A stretch of 64,000 nt of DNA. Origin: Beijerinckiaceae bacterium (GTDB lineage Bacteria > Pseudomonadota > Alphaproteobacteria > Rhizobiales > Beijerinckiaceae). Shown piece after piece: positions 17,864 to 27,699 of the stretch; the first letter of the stretch is position 1; every line of letters starts with the position of its first letter. The stretch lies in assembly GCA_004564215.1 (NCBI GenBank), contig CP024846.1, positions 3,051,501 to 3,115,500 of the forward strand, in the 5' to 3' direction. Below the pieces are notes generated by a model. That model was given only the letters and a program-made list of their open reading frames with translations, was not told the origin of the DNA and did no database searches. The translations under genes and the position numbers were made by a program.

Positions 17864-18072
17864 CTCTCCAAAACCTCTGCATCTTCTATATCGATACTGA
17901 TCGCCTGGACCGGACAAGCGTGGATCGCGCGCAGAATATCGTCGCGGACCTCAGCCGGGGGTGCCGGATCGTAAACAAGGATTTCATCGCCGACGAGCTT
18001 GAAGCTCGAGGGCGCCGCAAAACAACATTGGGCATAGGCCAAGCAGCGGTTCAAATCGACAATGATTTTCAT
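17860..18072 (-). CDS. [3Fe-4S]-type ferredoxin (P450 partner)
   Basis: 70 residues. The cluster cysteines follow the short P450-type pattern: C-x5-C near the start (CLAYAQC, directly followed by another Cys) and the late CP motif (HACPVQAISI). With a missing middle cysteine replaced by Ala, a 3Fe-4S cluster is likely. Small acidic ferredoxins of this kind feed class I P450s. The ATG at 18072 is preferred over a GTG two codons upstream because AAGGG sits just before it. First gene of the operon with the reductase and P450. Confidence 0.9.
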   Translation of the reverse strand: MKIIVDLNRCLAYAQCCFAAPSSFKLVGDEILVYDPAPPAEVRDDILRAIHACPVQAISIDIEDAEVLER

Positions 18073-18099
18073 GGGCACCCTTCAGCACGCTTCGTGAGA

Positions 18100-18405
18100 C
18101 TAGATCGTGGCAATCTGACGAAAGCCTGATCCCACGCTGCGTCCCCCCAGGGTGGCTGCATCCGCTTCCACAATTTCAACGCTCTCCACCCATGCGTGTG
18201 CGGGGCCGCGCCAACATGCCGCGCAAAGCGCTTCGACGGCGTCGCGTGGCCCGGCAAACAGAGCTTCGACTTCGCCGTTCGAGCGATTTCTGACCCAACC
18301 TTCGATCCCACGCGCATTGGCCTCCTTTTCGGTCCAGGCGCGAAAGCCCACGCCTTGGACTCTGCCGCCAATCCTCACGCGCACGATCCATTTCGCGCCG
18401 GTCAT
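18100..18405 (-). CDS. acyP: Acylphosphatase
   Basis: 101 residues with both acylphosphatase signatures: GRVQGVGFRAW, whose arginine binds phosphate, and GWVRNRSNGEVEALFAG, whose asparagine positions the water. It hydrolyses acyl phosphates such as acetyl or carbamoyl phosphate in the cytoplasm. It begins two bases after the stop of the MFS transporter gene, so the two are one transcript and probably translationally coupled; 27 bases separate it from the P450 operon downstream. Confidence 0.92.
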   Translation of the reverse strand: MTGAKWIVRVRIGGRVQGVGFRAWTEKEANARGIEGWVRNRSNGEVEALFAGPRDAVEALCAACWRGPAHAWVESVEIVEADAATLGGRSVGSGFRQIATI

Positions 18406-18407
18406 GC

Positions 18408-19658
18408 TCAATTCTTTCTTTTTGCGGGATCGGCCGGGGCACCGGCAAATTGGACGCCGCGCGCCTCGCTCCCGAAACCGGTCAGGATCGCAAGTGTCAC
18501 GCAAACAATCGTGGCGACGCCGGCAAGCGCGAAAGCGTAATTGCCGCCATTGGCTTGCGCTATGGCCGCTTGAAGAGTGGCGTTCGCGGAGGCCAGTAAA
18601 TTACCGAGCTGATAGGCGAAGCCGGGGAAGGTGCCGCGTAGCTCTTCCGGCGATAGCTCATTGAGATGGGCGGGAACGACGCCCCAAGCGCCTTGCACCG
18701 CGAACTGCATGAAGAAAGCACCGGCCGCCAGGGCGATCGGGCCTGTTCCATAGGCCCAGAAAGGAATGACTGGGAGAGTCGAGAGCGCCGCGATCACGAT
18801 TGCCCGCCGCCGGCCAATATGCTCCGAGAGCGCTCCGAATAGGATTCCCCCGAGGATGGCACCGACATTGTAGATGATTGCAATCAAACCGACGGTTTGC
18901 GGCGAGAAATGATGTTGCACTTGCAGGAAGGTGGGATAGAGGTCCTGCGTCCCGTGGCTCAGGAAAGTAAAAGCCGTCATCATCACAACGACATAGAAAA
19001 AGCGTCCGGCATGGACCCGCAGCCGTTGCGGCGGCGGTACCAAGGTTGCCGTGAGAGGTTGCGCCGTACGCGCCAAGAATGCCGGCGACTCCTCAACCTT
19101 GGCTCGAATATAAACGACGAGGAGCGCGGGGAGGGCACCGACCATAAAGAGGCCGCGCCAGCCGACGAATTGAAAGAGAAAGAAATAAGCGATCGCGGCG
19201 AGAAGATAGCCGCTTGGATAGCCGGCCTGCAGGATCCCGGACACAAATCCGCGCGTTTGCGGGGGAATCGTTTCCATTGCAAGCGCCGCCCCAACGCCCC
19301 ATTCGCCGCCCATCGCCACGCCGAAGGCAAGCCGCAGGATCAAGAAGACCGAGAGAGTCGGCGCCAGCCCGGAGGCAAATTCCAGGGCCGTGAAAAGCAG
19401 AATATCGATCATCAGGGTCGTGCGGCGCCCATAGCGATCGGCCGCCAGTCCGAACAAGAGCGCTCCGAAGGGTCTCGCCGCCAGCGTCAGGAAAATTGCG
19501 AAAGTGACCGTCGTGACGTCGGTTCCGAATGTTTGCGCGACATCCTTCAGCACAAACACGAGGATGAAGAAATCGAAGGCGTCGAGGGTCCAGCCGAGGT
19601 AGCTAGCCAGGACAGCGTTGCGCTGTGTGGGCGAGAGCGAACGAAGCGCGTTCAGCAT
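18408..19658 (-). CDS. MFS transporter, metabolite/sialate:proton symporter type
   Basis: 416 residues with 12 predicted membrane helices. The signatures GLAADRYGRRTTLMIDILLF after helix 2 and GGEWGVGAALAMETIPPQTR in helix 4-5 are those of the MHS/SHS branch of the major facilitator superfamily, which imports organic acids such as lactate or sialate with protons. The substrate is not evident. The opening YLGWTLDAFDFFILVFVLKD is also typical. Upstream of acyP in the same operon. Confidence 0.85.
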   Translation of the reverse strand: MLNALRSLSPTQRNAVLASYLGWTLDAFDFFILVFVLKDVAQTFGTDVTTVTFAIFLTLAARPFGALLFGLAADRYGRRTTLMIDILLFTALEFASGLAPTLSVFLILRLAFGVAMGGEWGVGAALAMETIPPQTRGFVSGILQAGYPSGYLLAAIAYFFLFQFVGWRGLFMVGALPALLVVYIRAKVEESPAFLARTAQPLTATLVPPPQRLRVHAGRFFYVVVMMTAFTFLSHGTQDLYPTFLQVQHHFSPQTVGLIAIIYNVGAILGGILFGALSEHIGRRRAIVIAALSTLPVIPFWAYGTGPIALAAGAFFMQFAVQGAWGVVPAHLNELSPEELRGTFPGFAYQLGNLLASANATLQAAIAQANGGNYAFALAGVATIVCVTLAILTGFGSEARGVQFAGAPADPAKRKN

Positions 19659-19758
19659 ATTTGCCTCGAAGGTCGCCTATGTCGAAGATCTCGCGGGTCA
19701 ACCTGCCATATATTTTTGCAATCTGCTCGAAAAAATCGCGGCACTTCCAGATCACCGC

Positions 19759-20619
19759 TTATACGGCGATATTATCGATAAGCCGGGTTTTCCCAAGTTT
19801 GACGGCGGCAAGAAGCCGGATCGGCCCTTCCACGCGTGAGGCGATGGGGGCCAGGCTCTCTGCATGGCGTGCTTCAACATAATCGATGAGAAAGCCAGCA
19901 GCCGCTACTTCAGCCCGAGCGGTCTCAAGCGCGGTTGTAAGGTCTCCACCTCGGCGGATCTCCAAAGAACAGCGTTTGAGTGCGGCATGGAGTGTTGGCG
20001 CCAATGCACGCTCTTGCGCTGACAAATAGACATTTCGCGAGGACAGTGCGAGCCCATCGCTTTCGCGAATGGTCGGCACGCCCAAAATCATGGTCTCGAA
20101 ATCGAGGTCTCGCGCCATTCGCGTTACAACTTTGAGCTGCTGATAATCCTTTTCGCCAAAGATCGCGACATCGGGCCGACAGAGGTTGAGCAGTTTCGCC
20201 ACGATTGTTGCGACGGCGGAGAAATGCGTTGGCCGAAAGCGGTCTTCGAGCCCGACCGTCGCGGGGCCGGTCATGCTGAGCAGTGTTGCGAAATCTGCGG
20301 GGTAGATGTCCGGGATGCTCGGCGCGAAGACCAGATCGCCTTGGGCCGCCGCAAATTTTTCTGCATCGGCCTCAAGGCTGCGCGGATATGAGCCGAAATC
20401 TTCAGATGGGGCAAATTGCGTGGGGTTAACGAAAATCGACATGACCACGCGGTGCGCGTGACGCTTGGCGTGAAGTGCCAGTGAAATATGGCCCTCATGA
20501 AGGGCGCCCATCGTCGGCACGAGCGCGATTGTTTGACCGGCTCGCCGCCAGTCTGCAACTTTTGATCGCAAGCTGGCCACGTCATTGACAATGGCCGGGC
20601 GAGCCGCGGATAGGTTCAT
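19759..20619 (-). CDS. panC: Pantothenate synthetase
   Basis: 286 residues. It carries the HIGH-like motif of the family (VPTMGALHEGHISL), the block IFVNPTQFAPSEDFGSYPR, GEKDYQQLKVV and the KMSKS-like SSRNVYLS. The enzyme joins pantoate and beta-alanine with ATP, the last step of pantothenate synthesis, in the cytoplasm. GAGG lies about eight bases before the ATG at 20619; two earlier in-frame starts at 20640 and 20631 lack one. panB is not adjacent. Divergent from the malic enzyme gene. Confidence 0.96.
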   Translation of the reverse strand: MNLSAARPAIVNDVASLRSKVADWRRAGQTIALVPTMGALHEGHISLALHAKRHAHRVVMSIFVNPTQFAPSEDFGSYPRSLEADAEKFAAAQGDLVFAPSIPDIYPADFATLLSMTGPATVGLEDRFRPTHFSAVATIVAKLLNLCRPDVAIFGEKDYQQLKVVTRMARDLDFETMILGVPTIRESDGLALSSRNVYLSAQERALAPTLHAALKRCSLEIRRGGDLTTALETARAEVAAAGFLIDYVEARHAESLAPIASRVEGPIRLLAAVKLGKTRLIDNIAV

Positions 20620-20812
20620 GCTCTGCCTCATGCTAAACATCCGCCACGGCGCCTAAAAGCTTGGCGCTGCGGTCTGGACCCGCTTTTGTCATTTTCGTCA
20701 CGCTTTGGCTACGGGTCAGCCCTGCAACCGGGGGATGAGGTTCGCTTGCCCGGTAGACTTCATGCCAAGGTCCGGTTATCCCAATCCGCAGTTCTCACTG
20801 AAAGCCGGTTTC

Positions 20813-23143
20813 ATGGTCGATTCCATCACGCCGGATTTGGCGTCGAGCGCGCTCCTGTATCATCGCTCGCCAAGGCCCGGCAAGCTTGAGGTCGTGGCGA
20901 CCAAGCCGCTTGGCACGCAGCACGATCTTGCGCTGGCATACTCGCCCGGCGTCGCTGCGGCTTGTCTGACGATTGCCGCAGATCCCGCCACAGCGGCCGA
21001 ATTGACCGTGCGGCAAAATCTCGTCGCCGTCATCACCAACGGGACCGCTGTCCTGGGGCTTGGCAACATCGGTCCCCTTGCGGGCAAGCCCGTGATGGAG
21101 GGCAAGGCGGTTCTGTTCAAGAAGTTCGCCGGGATCGACGTGTTCGATATCGAGGTCGCGGAGAATGATGTCGACCGACTGGTCGATATCGTTGCCGCGT
21201 TGGAGCCGACGTTTGGCGGGATCAATCTTGAGGACATCAAGGCGCCGGAGTGTTTCGAGGTCGAACGCAAGCTCCGCGCGCGCATGTCGATTCCGGTGTT
21301 TCACGACGATCAGCATGGGACCGCGATCATCGTCGGCGCCGCGATTCTCAACGCCCTGGAACTTTCCGGTAAATCCATTGACACCATCAAGATCGTCACT
21401 TCGGGCGCCGGCGCGGCCGCCCTGGCCTGCCTCGATTTTTTGGTGACCCTTGGGGCAAAGCCGGAAAATATTTTTGTGACCGATATCGAGGGCGTCGTCT
21501 ACCGCGGCCGTAAGGCTTTAATGAATGAACGCATGGCCATTTATGCGCGGGACACCAATGCCCGTATGCTCAAGGATGTCATTGGCGGGACCGATGTGTT
21601 TCTTGGGCTTTCGGCGGGCGGTGTTTTGACGCAAGAGATGGTCAAGGAGATGGGCCCAAGACCGCTCATCATGGCGCTTGCAAATCCAAACCCCGAAATC
21701 GAACCGGCCGCGGCCTTCGAGGCGCGACCGGACGCGATGATTTGCACCGGGCGCTCGGACTATCCCAATCAAGTCAACAACGTGCTGTGCTTTCCTTATA
21801 TTTTTCGTGGCGCTCTCGATGTGAGTGCCTCCGCCATCAATGAAGAGATGAAACTTGCGGCGGCGCGGGCCATCGCGCAATTGGCGCATGAGCCGCCCTC
21901 CGATGTCGTTGGCAAGGCCTATGGGGGCGAGCCTCGGCATTATGGCAAGGACAGTCTCATTCCTTCGCCCTTCGATCCGCGCCTCATTCTGCGGATTGCA
22001 CCAGCCGTCGCAAAGGCGGCGATGGAGACGGGCGTCGCAAAGAAGCCGATTACCGATTTTGCCGCCTATGAAGAAACGCTCTCGCGTTTTGTGTTCCGTT
22101 CCGGCTTTATCATGAAGCCGGTGATGCATGCCGCCAAGGCTTGCCCAAAACGAGTAATCTATGCGGAAGGAGAGGACGAGCGGGTACTTCGCGCGGTCCA
22201 AACCGTCGTCGAGGAGGGGATTGCGAAGCCCATTCTGATCGGGCGGCCGGAGGTGATCGCGACCCGCCTCGAGCGGTTCGGCCTGTCGGTGAGACCGGGA
22301 CGGGATTTTGAACTCATCGACCCCAATGACGATCCGCGTTATCGGGATTATGTCGCAACCCTTCTCGACGCGGCCGGGCGCCGCGGCATAACCCCTGCCA
22401 GCGCGCGAACCTTGGCACGGACCAATTCGACGGTGATCGCAGCGATCGCGGTCAAACGGGGCGATGCCGATGCGATGCTCTGTGGGCTCGACGCCCGCTT
22501 TGATTCGAGGCTGCGTTATATCAGGGACATTATCGGGCTTGTTCCGGGGACCACCGATTTCTCGGCGATGAGCCTGATGATCACCAACAAGGGTGCGTTT
22601 TTCCTCGCCGACACCCATGTCCGTCGCGACCCGTCCGCCGAGGAGGTCGCCGAAATGACCTTGATGTGCGCTTGTCACGTTCGAAGATTTGGCCTCGAGC
22701 CAAAAATCGCCCTGGTCTCCCATTCGGATTTCGGCTCGGACGATGCGCCGTCCGCAAAGAAAATGCGCCGGGCTCTGGCCATTGTGCGCGAACGCGCGCC
22801 GGATCTCGAAGTCGATGGAGAGATGCAGGCTGCCACGGCCCTGTCGCAAGCTGTCCGTGATGGAATCCTGCCTTCATCGCGACTGAAAGGCGTAGCAAAT
22901 GTGCTTATCATGCCCAATCTTGAGGCAGCTAATATTGCCTACGCCATGACCGAGATGATGGCCGATGCTTTGCCGATTGGCCCGATCCTGATCGGAGCCG
23001 CCAAACCAGCCCATATTCTGACGCATTCTGTGACGACGCGGGGTGTCGTCAACATGACGGCTGTTTCCGTTGCCGATGCGCAGGACGAAAATCGAGCCGT
23101 CGTGACGCCACCAATTGGCCTTGCGGGAATGTTTGACTCTTGA
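20813..23143 (+). CDS. maeB: NADP-dependent malic enzyme with phosphotransacetylase-like domain
   Basis: 776 residues. Residues about 1-425 are a malic enzyme: [40 protein letters not shown], the metal/substrate block HDDQHGTA and [20 protein letters not shown] for NADP. Residues about 430-776 are a PTA_PTB phosphate acetyl/butaryl-transferase fold ([20 protein letters not shown]), which in such fusions usually serves acetyl-CoA regulation. The enzyme decarboxylates malate to pyruvate, making NADPH. The usual length is 750-770, matching a start at 20813; upstream ATGs add atypical residues. Divergent from panC. Confidence 0.94.
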   Translation: MVDSITPDLASSALLYHRSPRPGKLEVVATKPLGTQHDLALAYSPGVAAACLTIAADPATAAELTVRQNLVAVITNGTAVLGLGNIGPLAGKPVMEGKAVLFKKFAGIDVFDIEVAENDVDRLVDIVAALEPTFGGINLEDIKAPECFEVERKLRARMSIPVFHDDQHGTAIIVGAAILNALELSGKSIDTIKIVTSGAGAAALACLDFLVTLGAKPENIFVTDIEGVVYRGRKALMNERMAIYARDTNARMLKDVIGGTDVFLGLSAGGVLTQEMVKEMGPRPLIMALANPNPEIEPAAAFEARPDAMICTGRSDYPNQVNNVLCFPYIFRGALDVSASAINEEMKLAAARAIAQLAHEPPSDVVGKAYGGEPRHYGKDSLIPSPFDPRLILRIAPAVAKAAMETGVAKKPITDFAAYEETLSRFVFRSGFIMKPVMHAAKACPKRVIYAEGEDERVLRAVQTVVEEGIAKPILIGRPEVIATRLERFGLSVRPGRDFELIDPNDDPRYRDYVATLLDAAGRRGITPASARTLARTNSTVIAAIAVKRGDADAMLCGLDARFDSRLRYIRDIIGLVPGTTDFSAMSLMITNKGAFFLADTHVRRDPSAEEVAEMTLMCACHVRRFGLEPKIALVSHSDFGSDDAPSAKKMRRALAIVRERAPDLEVDGEMQAATALSQAVRDGILPSSRLKGVANVLIMPNLEAANIAYAMTEMMADALPIGPILIGAAKPAHILTHSVTTRGVVNMTAVSVADAQDENRAVVTPPIGLAGMFDS

Positions 23144-23275
23144 CTCAAGTGCTTACAATTTAACGTGCCGACCTAACGCGGTTTGAACATTGCTTTTTTG
23201 TTCCTGATGCGTTGATATATCGAGAGCATTGGGTCGTCCTTGCGAGCCGGACGCAGTTTGGGGTGTTTGTTGCAC

Positions 23276-24334
23276 ATGACATCAAAAAAAGTGGCTTTGA
23301 TCACCGGAATCACGGGTCAGGATGGGGCTCTGCTCGCCGAGCTTCTTCTGTCCAAGGATTATACGGTCCACGGCGTGAAGCGACGGTCGTCGTTGATCAA
23401 CACCGACCGGGTCGATCATTTGTACCATGATCCGCACGAGGCCGATGTCAATTTCCTGTTGCATTACGGCGACCTCACGGATTCGACCAACCTCATTCGC
23501 ATTGTTCAGGAAGTTCAGCCGGACGAGATCTACAATCTTGCCGCGCAAAGTCACGTTCAGGTGAGTTTCGAAACGCCGGAATATACCGCCAATTCCGATG
23601 CGCTCGGTACGCTTCGTCTTCTCGAAGCCATCCGAATTTTGGGGCTAAGCCAGAAAACGCGTTTCTATCAGGCGTCGACTTCGGAGCTTTACGGCAAGGT
23701 GCAGGCCATTCCGCAAGATGAGGTAACGCCGTTTTATCCGCGCTCGCCCTATGCAGCCGCCAAGCTCTATGCCTATTGGATTACGATCAACTATCGTGAA
23801 GCCTATGGGATGCATGCGTCGAACGGCATTTTGTTCAACCATGAAGGACCAACCCGTGCCGAGACATTTGTGACGCGAAAGATCACGCGGGCCGTCGCGG
23901 CCATTCATCTAGGCATTCAAGACAAGCTCTTCTTGGGAAACCTCGATGCCAAACGCGATTGGGGTCACGCTCGCGATTACGTCGACGGCATGTGGCGCAT
24001 CCTGCAGCAGGCAGAGCCCGACGATTATGTCCTCGCCACCGGCGAGGCTCACACCGTGCGCGAATTTGTCGAGCGGGCCTTTGCCGAAATCGGTGTCGAG
24101 ATTGGCTGGAAGGGCACCGGTGTCGAGGAGCGCGGCTTCGATGCAAAAAATGGCCGGAGCCTCGTCGAGATCGATCCGCGTTACTTCCGTCCCACGGAGG
24201 TCGATCTTCTTCTGGGGGATCCGAGCAAGGCATTCAAAAAGCTCGGCTGGAAGCACTCGACGACGTTTCCGCAGCTCGTGGCGGAAATGGTCGCGAGCGA
24301 CCTGGTCGTAATGAAGAAACGTGGCCGCGTTTGA
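23276..24334 (+). CDS. gmd: GDP-mannose 4,6-dehydratase
   Basis: 352 residues, extended short-chain dehydrogenase fold: NADP motif [39 protein letters not shown] and the catalytic TSELYG serine/threonine with YxxxK in [12 protein letters not shown]. It turns GDP-D-mannose into GDP-4-keto-6-deoxymannose. The fucose synthase gene begins nine bases later, so the pair makes GDP-L-fucose for surface polysaccharide. The start at 23276 gives the family's usual N-terminus. Confidence 0.97.
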   Translation: MTSKKVALITGITGQDGALLAELLLSKDYTVHGVKRRSSLINTDRVDHLYHDPHEADVNFLLHYGDLTDSTNLIRIVQEVQPDEIYNLAAQSHVQVSFETPEYTANSDALGTLRLLEAIRILGLSQKTRFYQASTSELYGKVQAIPQDEVTPFYPRSPYAAAKLYAYWITINYREAYGMHASNGILFNHEGPTRAETFVTRKITRAVAAIHLGIQDKLFLGNLDAKRDWGHARDYVDGMWRILQQAEPDDYVLATGEAHTVREFVERAFAEIGVEIGWKGTGVEERGFDAKNGRSLVEIDPRYFRPTEVDLLLGDPSKAFKKLGWKHSTTFPQLVAEMVASDLVVMKKRGRV

Positions 24335-24343
24335 GGAGATTTC

Positions 24344-25306
24344 ATGACTAATCTCTTGGCCGGCTTGGGAGCCAAGCCGCGAATTTGGGTCGCGGGTCAT
24401 CGCGGCATGGTTGGCTCGGCTATTCTGCGCCGTCTCGCAGGGGAGGACGTGGATGTCCTCACCGTCGACCGCAAGGATGTCGATCTCCGCGAACAGGAAC
24501 CGGTTCGGCAATTCGTCGCACGCACCAGGCCGGACGCGATTATCTTGGCGGCTGCGACGGTCGGCGGAATTCTGGCCAATGATTCATATCCTGCGGATTT
24601 CCTCTTCGACAATCTTGCCATCGAGACAAATGTCATCCACGCCGCGCATCTGGCGGGAGTCGAAAGGCTGATTTTTCTCGGCTCGTCCTGCATCTATCCG
24701 AAATTCGCGCCCCAGCCGATCAAGGAAGAATCGCTTTTGACCGGCGCCCTCGAGCCGACCAACCAATGGTATGCGATCGCAAAGATCGCAGGACTGAAAA
24801 TGTGTCAGGCCTATCGCAAGCAGCATGGGCGCAATTACATCTCGATCATGCCATGCAACCTTTACGGGCGTAACGATAATTTCGATCTCGAGACCGCCCA
24901 TGTTCTGCCCGCACTGGTTCGTAAATTTCACACGGCCAAGATGTCCGGTAAAAGGGACGTCGTTGTTTGGGGTACCGGTACGCCGTTGCGGGAATTTCTT
25001 TATGTTGACGATCTGGCCGATGCCGTGGTGTTCCTGATGGATCGTTACGACAGCGCCGAACCGATCAATTGCGGCGCGGGGTCCGACGTTACGATTCGCA
25101 CGCTTGCCGAGACGATTAGCCGGGTTGTCGGATTTGAAGGCAGTCTCGTCTTCGACCCGGCAAAGCCCGACGGCACGCCCCGAAAAATCATGGATTCAAG
25201 CCGTTTGGCAGCCCTGGGCTGGCGGCCGAAAACCAGCCTTGAAGCGGGCATTTCCGAAGTCTACCGATGGTTTGTCAGCACCCAAAGCGAACTTGCAGAC
25301 ACCTGA
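24344..25306 (+). CDS. fcl: GDP-L-fucose synthase
   Basis: 320 residues. NADP motif GHRGMVGSAILRRLAG, SSCIYPKFAPQPIKEE holding the catalytic serine, and YxxxK in NQWYAIAKIAGLK, plus the later block CNLYGRNDNFDLETAHVLPA. It epimerises and reduces the Gmd product to GDP-L-fucose. GAGGAG precedes the ATG. Part of a gmd-fcl unit. Confidence 0.96.
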   Translation: MTNLLAGLGAKPRIWVAGHRGMVGSAILRRLAGEDVDVLTVDRKDVDLREQEPVRQFVARTRPDAIILAAATVGGILANDSYPADFLFDNLAIETNVIHAAHLAGVERLIFLGSSCIYPKFAPQPIKEESLLTGALEPTNQWYAIAKIAGLKMCQAYRKQHGRNYISIMPCNLYGRNDNFDLETAHVLPALVRKFHTAKMSGKRDVVVWGTGTPLREFLYVDDLADAVVFLMDRYDSAEPINCGAGSDVTIRTLAETISRVVGFEGSLVFDPAKPDGTPRKIMDSSRLAALGWRPKTSLEAGISEVYRWFVSTQSELADT

Positions 25307-25471
25307 CAAGCAAGTCTTCGAGGAGCGGACCCCAGGTTTGACCATTCGCCGTGACTTGCAAATAGCTTTGCTGTATCAAGGCTCCCGGTTTAAACCTGGG
25401 CCAAGACAAGCCTGAAATCTCCGGCTTGGCGCGGCGCAATTTTCATCTTCCGGCACTGAATAAAGTTCGTC

Positions 25472-26749
25472 ATGTCCGCTGCGCTTGTCATTCTTCTTGG
25501 TCTTCTCAGCCTTTGTCCCGCGATCATCGCTGTCGACGGGCCGGTCATTGCTTGTCTCATTCCTCTGATTGTCTCGTTCGGCCTCGTTGTTGTAGCGCTG
25601 AGACTGCCACAGGGCGAGGCGCAGCATGTTGCAACCGTGGTCTCTTGGCCTGTCATCCTCATCGCGATTTTTCCGGTCGTCTGGATGCTGATTCAGATTT
25701 TGCCGCTCCCGTTCCTGGAGAACCCGGTCTGGACGAGTGTCGCAGCCGGTTTTGGGCAAAGAGTTTTGGGAAGCGTCAGCGTCGACACGGGCGAAACAGC
25801 GATCGCGCTGGTGCGCTATCTCTCCATCGTTGGCGCCATCTTGCTGACGGCCTCGGTGACGATCAACCGGGAGCGGGCGGAACTTGTCTTGATCGGCACG
25901 ACAGCGGCGACGGTCCTGATTTCCTTGGTCGTCATCGCCCATGATTTTTTCGATTTTGAATTTCTCGCCATCCGCGAGGAAGCGCTGGATTGTTCCTGCC
26001 TCGGCGTCGTCCTGGCGGCGGCCTGCGCGTCCCTGGTCTTTGAGCGGCGGGAAACCCGCCGATCCCATCCCACGCAGACCCGGAAAAAATTTCTCCTTTC
26101 GTCGCTGGCTTGCCTCGTGGCTTTCCTTATTTGCGCCGCCGCAATCGCACAAACCAGATCCGGCTCGCTGACGTTTGCGGCGGGCTCCGGCTTCCTGACA
26201 TTCTGTGCCGTCGTTGCCATTCGCCGCTGGTCTCTCGGCCGTTTGGGAGCCGCCGCGATCGGTGTCACCGCGACGGTCATCGCGGTCGCTCTGGTGACAA
26301 TCTCGGCGACCGACCCCGACCCACGCTTCGCTTTCGTCAAAAAGGAAGCCGCGGCTGTCGAGCTGACCCAGCGGATTCTCAACGACACCTCGTTTTTTGG
26401 TGACGGGGCGGGCAGCTTTAACGCGCTGTTGCCGATCTACAGGTCGCCTGACGCCGGCTCACTCGACTCCGAAGCCGTGACGGCGGCGGCAAAGCTATCG
26501 ATCGAGATGGGCAAGGTCATGCTGTGGGTCGCTGTGATCGCAACTTCATTTGCGGTGTTTGCATTGTTGCGCGGCGCGGCCCGCCGCGGCCGTGACTCAT
26601 TCTATGCGGCGGCGGCAGGAGCCAGCCTCGTCACACTGCTGAATCTTGCGTTCGTCAACGTCGGGCTTTTCGGCTCGGCTATTCTTGTCCTGGCCGCGGT
26701 CATTCTTGGGCTTGGGCTGACCCAGTCGCGCAGCCGTCTGACATCCTAA
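25472..26749 (+). CDS. Polytopic membrane protein, O-antigen polymerase-like
   Basis: 425 residues with about ten hydrophobic segments and a large loop in the second half containing RILNDTSFFGDGAGSFNALL and PIYRSPDAGS. This GxGxGSF...Y pattern resembles the periplasmic loop of Wzy/WaaL polymerases and ligases (GTGLGSFE...). The family is not proven by motif. Its place behind gmd and fcl, on the same strand after 165 bases, suits a polysaccharide polymerisation role. Confidence 0.6.
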   Translation: MSAALVILLGLLSLCPAIIAVDGPVIACLIPLIVSFGLVVVALRLPQGEAQHVATVVSWPVILIAIFPVVWMLIQILPLPFLENPVWTSVAAGFGQRVLGSVSVDTGETAIALVRYLSIVGAILLTASVTINRERAELVLIGTTAATVLISLVVIAHDFFDFEFLAIREEALDCSCLGVVLAAACASLVFERRETRRSHPTQTRKKFLLSSLACLVAFLICAAAIAQTRSGSLTFAAGSGFLTFCAVVAIRRWSLGRLGAAAIGVTATVIAVALVTISATDPDPRFAFVKKEAAAVELTQRILNDTSFFGDGAGSFNALLPIYRSPDAGSLDSEAVTAAAKLSIEMGKVMLWVAVIATSFAVFALLRGAARRGRDSFYAAAAGASLVTLLNLAFVNVGLFGSAILVLAAVILGLGLTQSRSRLTS

Positions 26750-26972
26750 GGACTTCGCTCGGAAACCGGGACCCAAGCCTGTTTTGGCTTCCCGATGCAA
26801 CGAATCCGAAATTTCGGGTGTTATGTTGAGTTAAATGAAGATTTTCAAAATCTTTCGGCGGCGACCTCAGGGTTAACGGAACGGCAATGATGCTGAAATT
26901 TACTGCGCCGGTCTGGCTTTCGCCGATTCAAGCTCTTTGCGGGTTCCTCCCCCTTTAAAGAAAGCAAAACCG

Positions 26973-27488
26973 ATGGCATTCATTTCATCGAAGGCGCCCG
27001 TCGCCTCTTTCAAGACCGCGCTGTGCGCGGCCGCGATCCTTCTGATTTCAGGGCAGGGGCATGCCGACCCGGGTCCGGACGGTCCCTTCGTCGGCCTATC
27101 CGGCTACTGGTCCGGTAGCGGCACGATTACGATGAGGAATGGTGGCACCGAGCGAATTCGGTGCAGGGCGAGTTATGCGGTGAATGGAACCGGCAGGGCC
27201 ATTCAGCAAAGTTTGCGCTGTGCGAGCGACAGTTACAAGCTGGAAATCAGCGCAAATGTCATGGCCCAGGGGGGAAGCATTTCAGGCTCATGGTCGGAAG
27301 CCACGCGAAACGCTCAGGGCAGTGTTTCCGGCCATGCCTCCGCCGGCGTGATCCACGCCATCGTGCAAGGTCCCGGTTTTTCGGCCGGCCTCGATATCGT
27401 CTCCCGCGGCGAGAGACAGACGGTCGGCATTAGGATTCAAGGCGACACAGAGGTTTCCGGCGTGTCGATTGCTCTGCGCAAAGGGTGA
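26973..27488 (+). CDS. Exported hypothetical protein
   Basis: 171 residues. A signal peptide (LCAAAILLISGQGHAD) is followed by a beta-rich domain of about 140 residues (LSGYWSGSGTITMRNGGTER; then AQGGSISGSWSEATRNAQGS) with two cysteines (RCRASY and LRCASD) that may pair. Similar small exported proteins are frequent in Hyphomicrobiales; function unknown. The ATG at 26973 is preferred to an upstream in-frame start at 26937. Confidence 0.68.
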   Translation: MAFISSKAPVASFKTALCAAAILLISGQGHADPGPDGPFVGLSGYWSGSGTITMRNGGTERIRCRASYAVNGTGRAIQQSLRCASDSYKLEISANVMAQGGSISGSWSEATRNAQGSVSGHASAGVIHAIVQGPGFSAGLDIVSRGERQTVGIRIQGDTEVSGVSIALRKG

Positions 27489-27585
27489 GCCGACGGCTGT
27501 CCTCGAGCAGAAAAGGCATGATGCTTTGACAAGGATTCCTCCATTACGAGCGAATCCTTATCGAGTGACGACTTGCGCGTTCGTT

Positions 27586-27699
27586 AGAGCGCTTCCCGAT
27601 CAGATGGAATCATCTGATCGAAAAGGAATCGCTCAAGTTCAACGAGTGGAGCATGTTCTGATCGAAAAAGTCGGTCAACTTTTTCGGAACATGCCCTAG
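27586..27699 (+). repeat. Two-hairpin intergenic repeat, copy 1
   Basis: A 114-bp element running from AGAGCGCTTCCCGATC to GGAACATGCCCTAG. It contains two perfect hairpins: arms GATCAGATG/CATCTGATC (four-base loop) and CGAAAAAGT/ACTTTTTCG (six-base loop). A nearly identical copy lies in reverse orientation at 49985-50099, differing by one missing T, an A/T change and a T/C change. The last bases (CTAG) overlap the stop codon of the MMPL gene. Confidence 0.85.
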
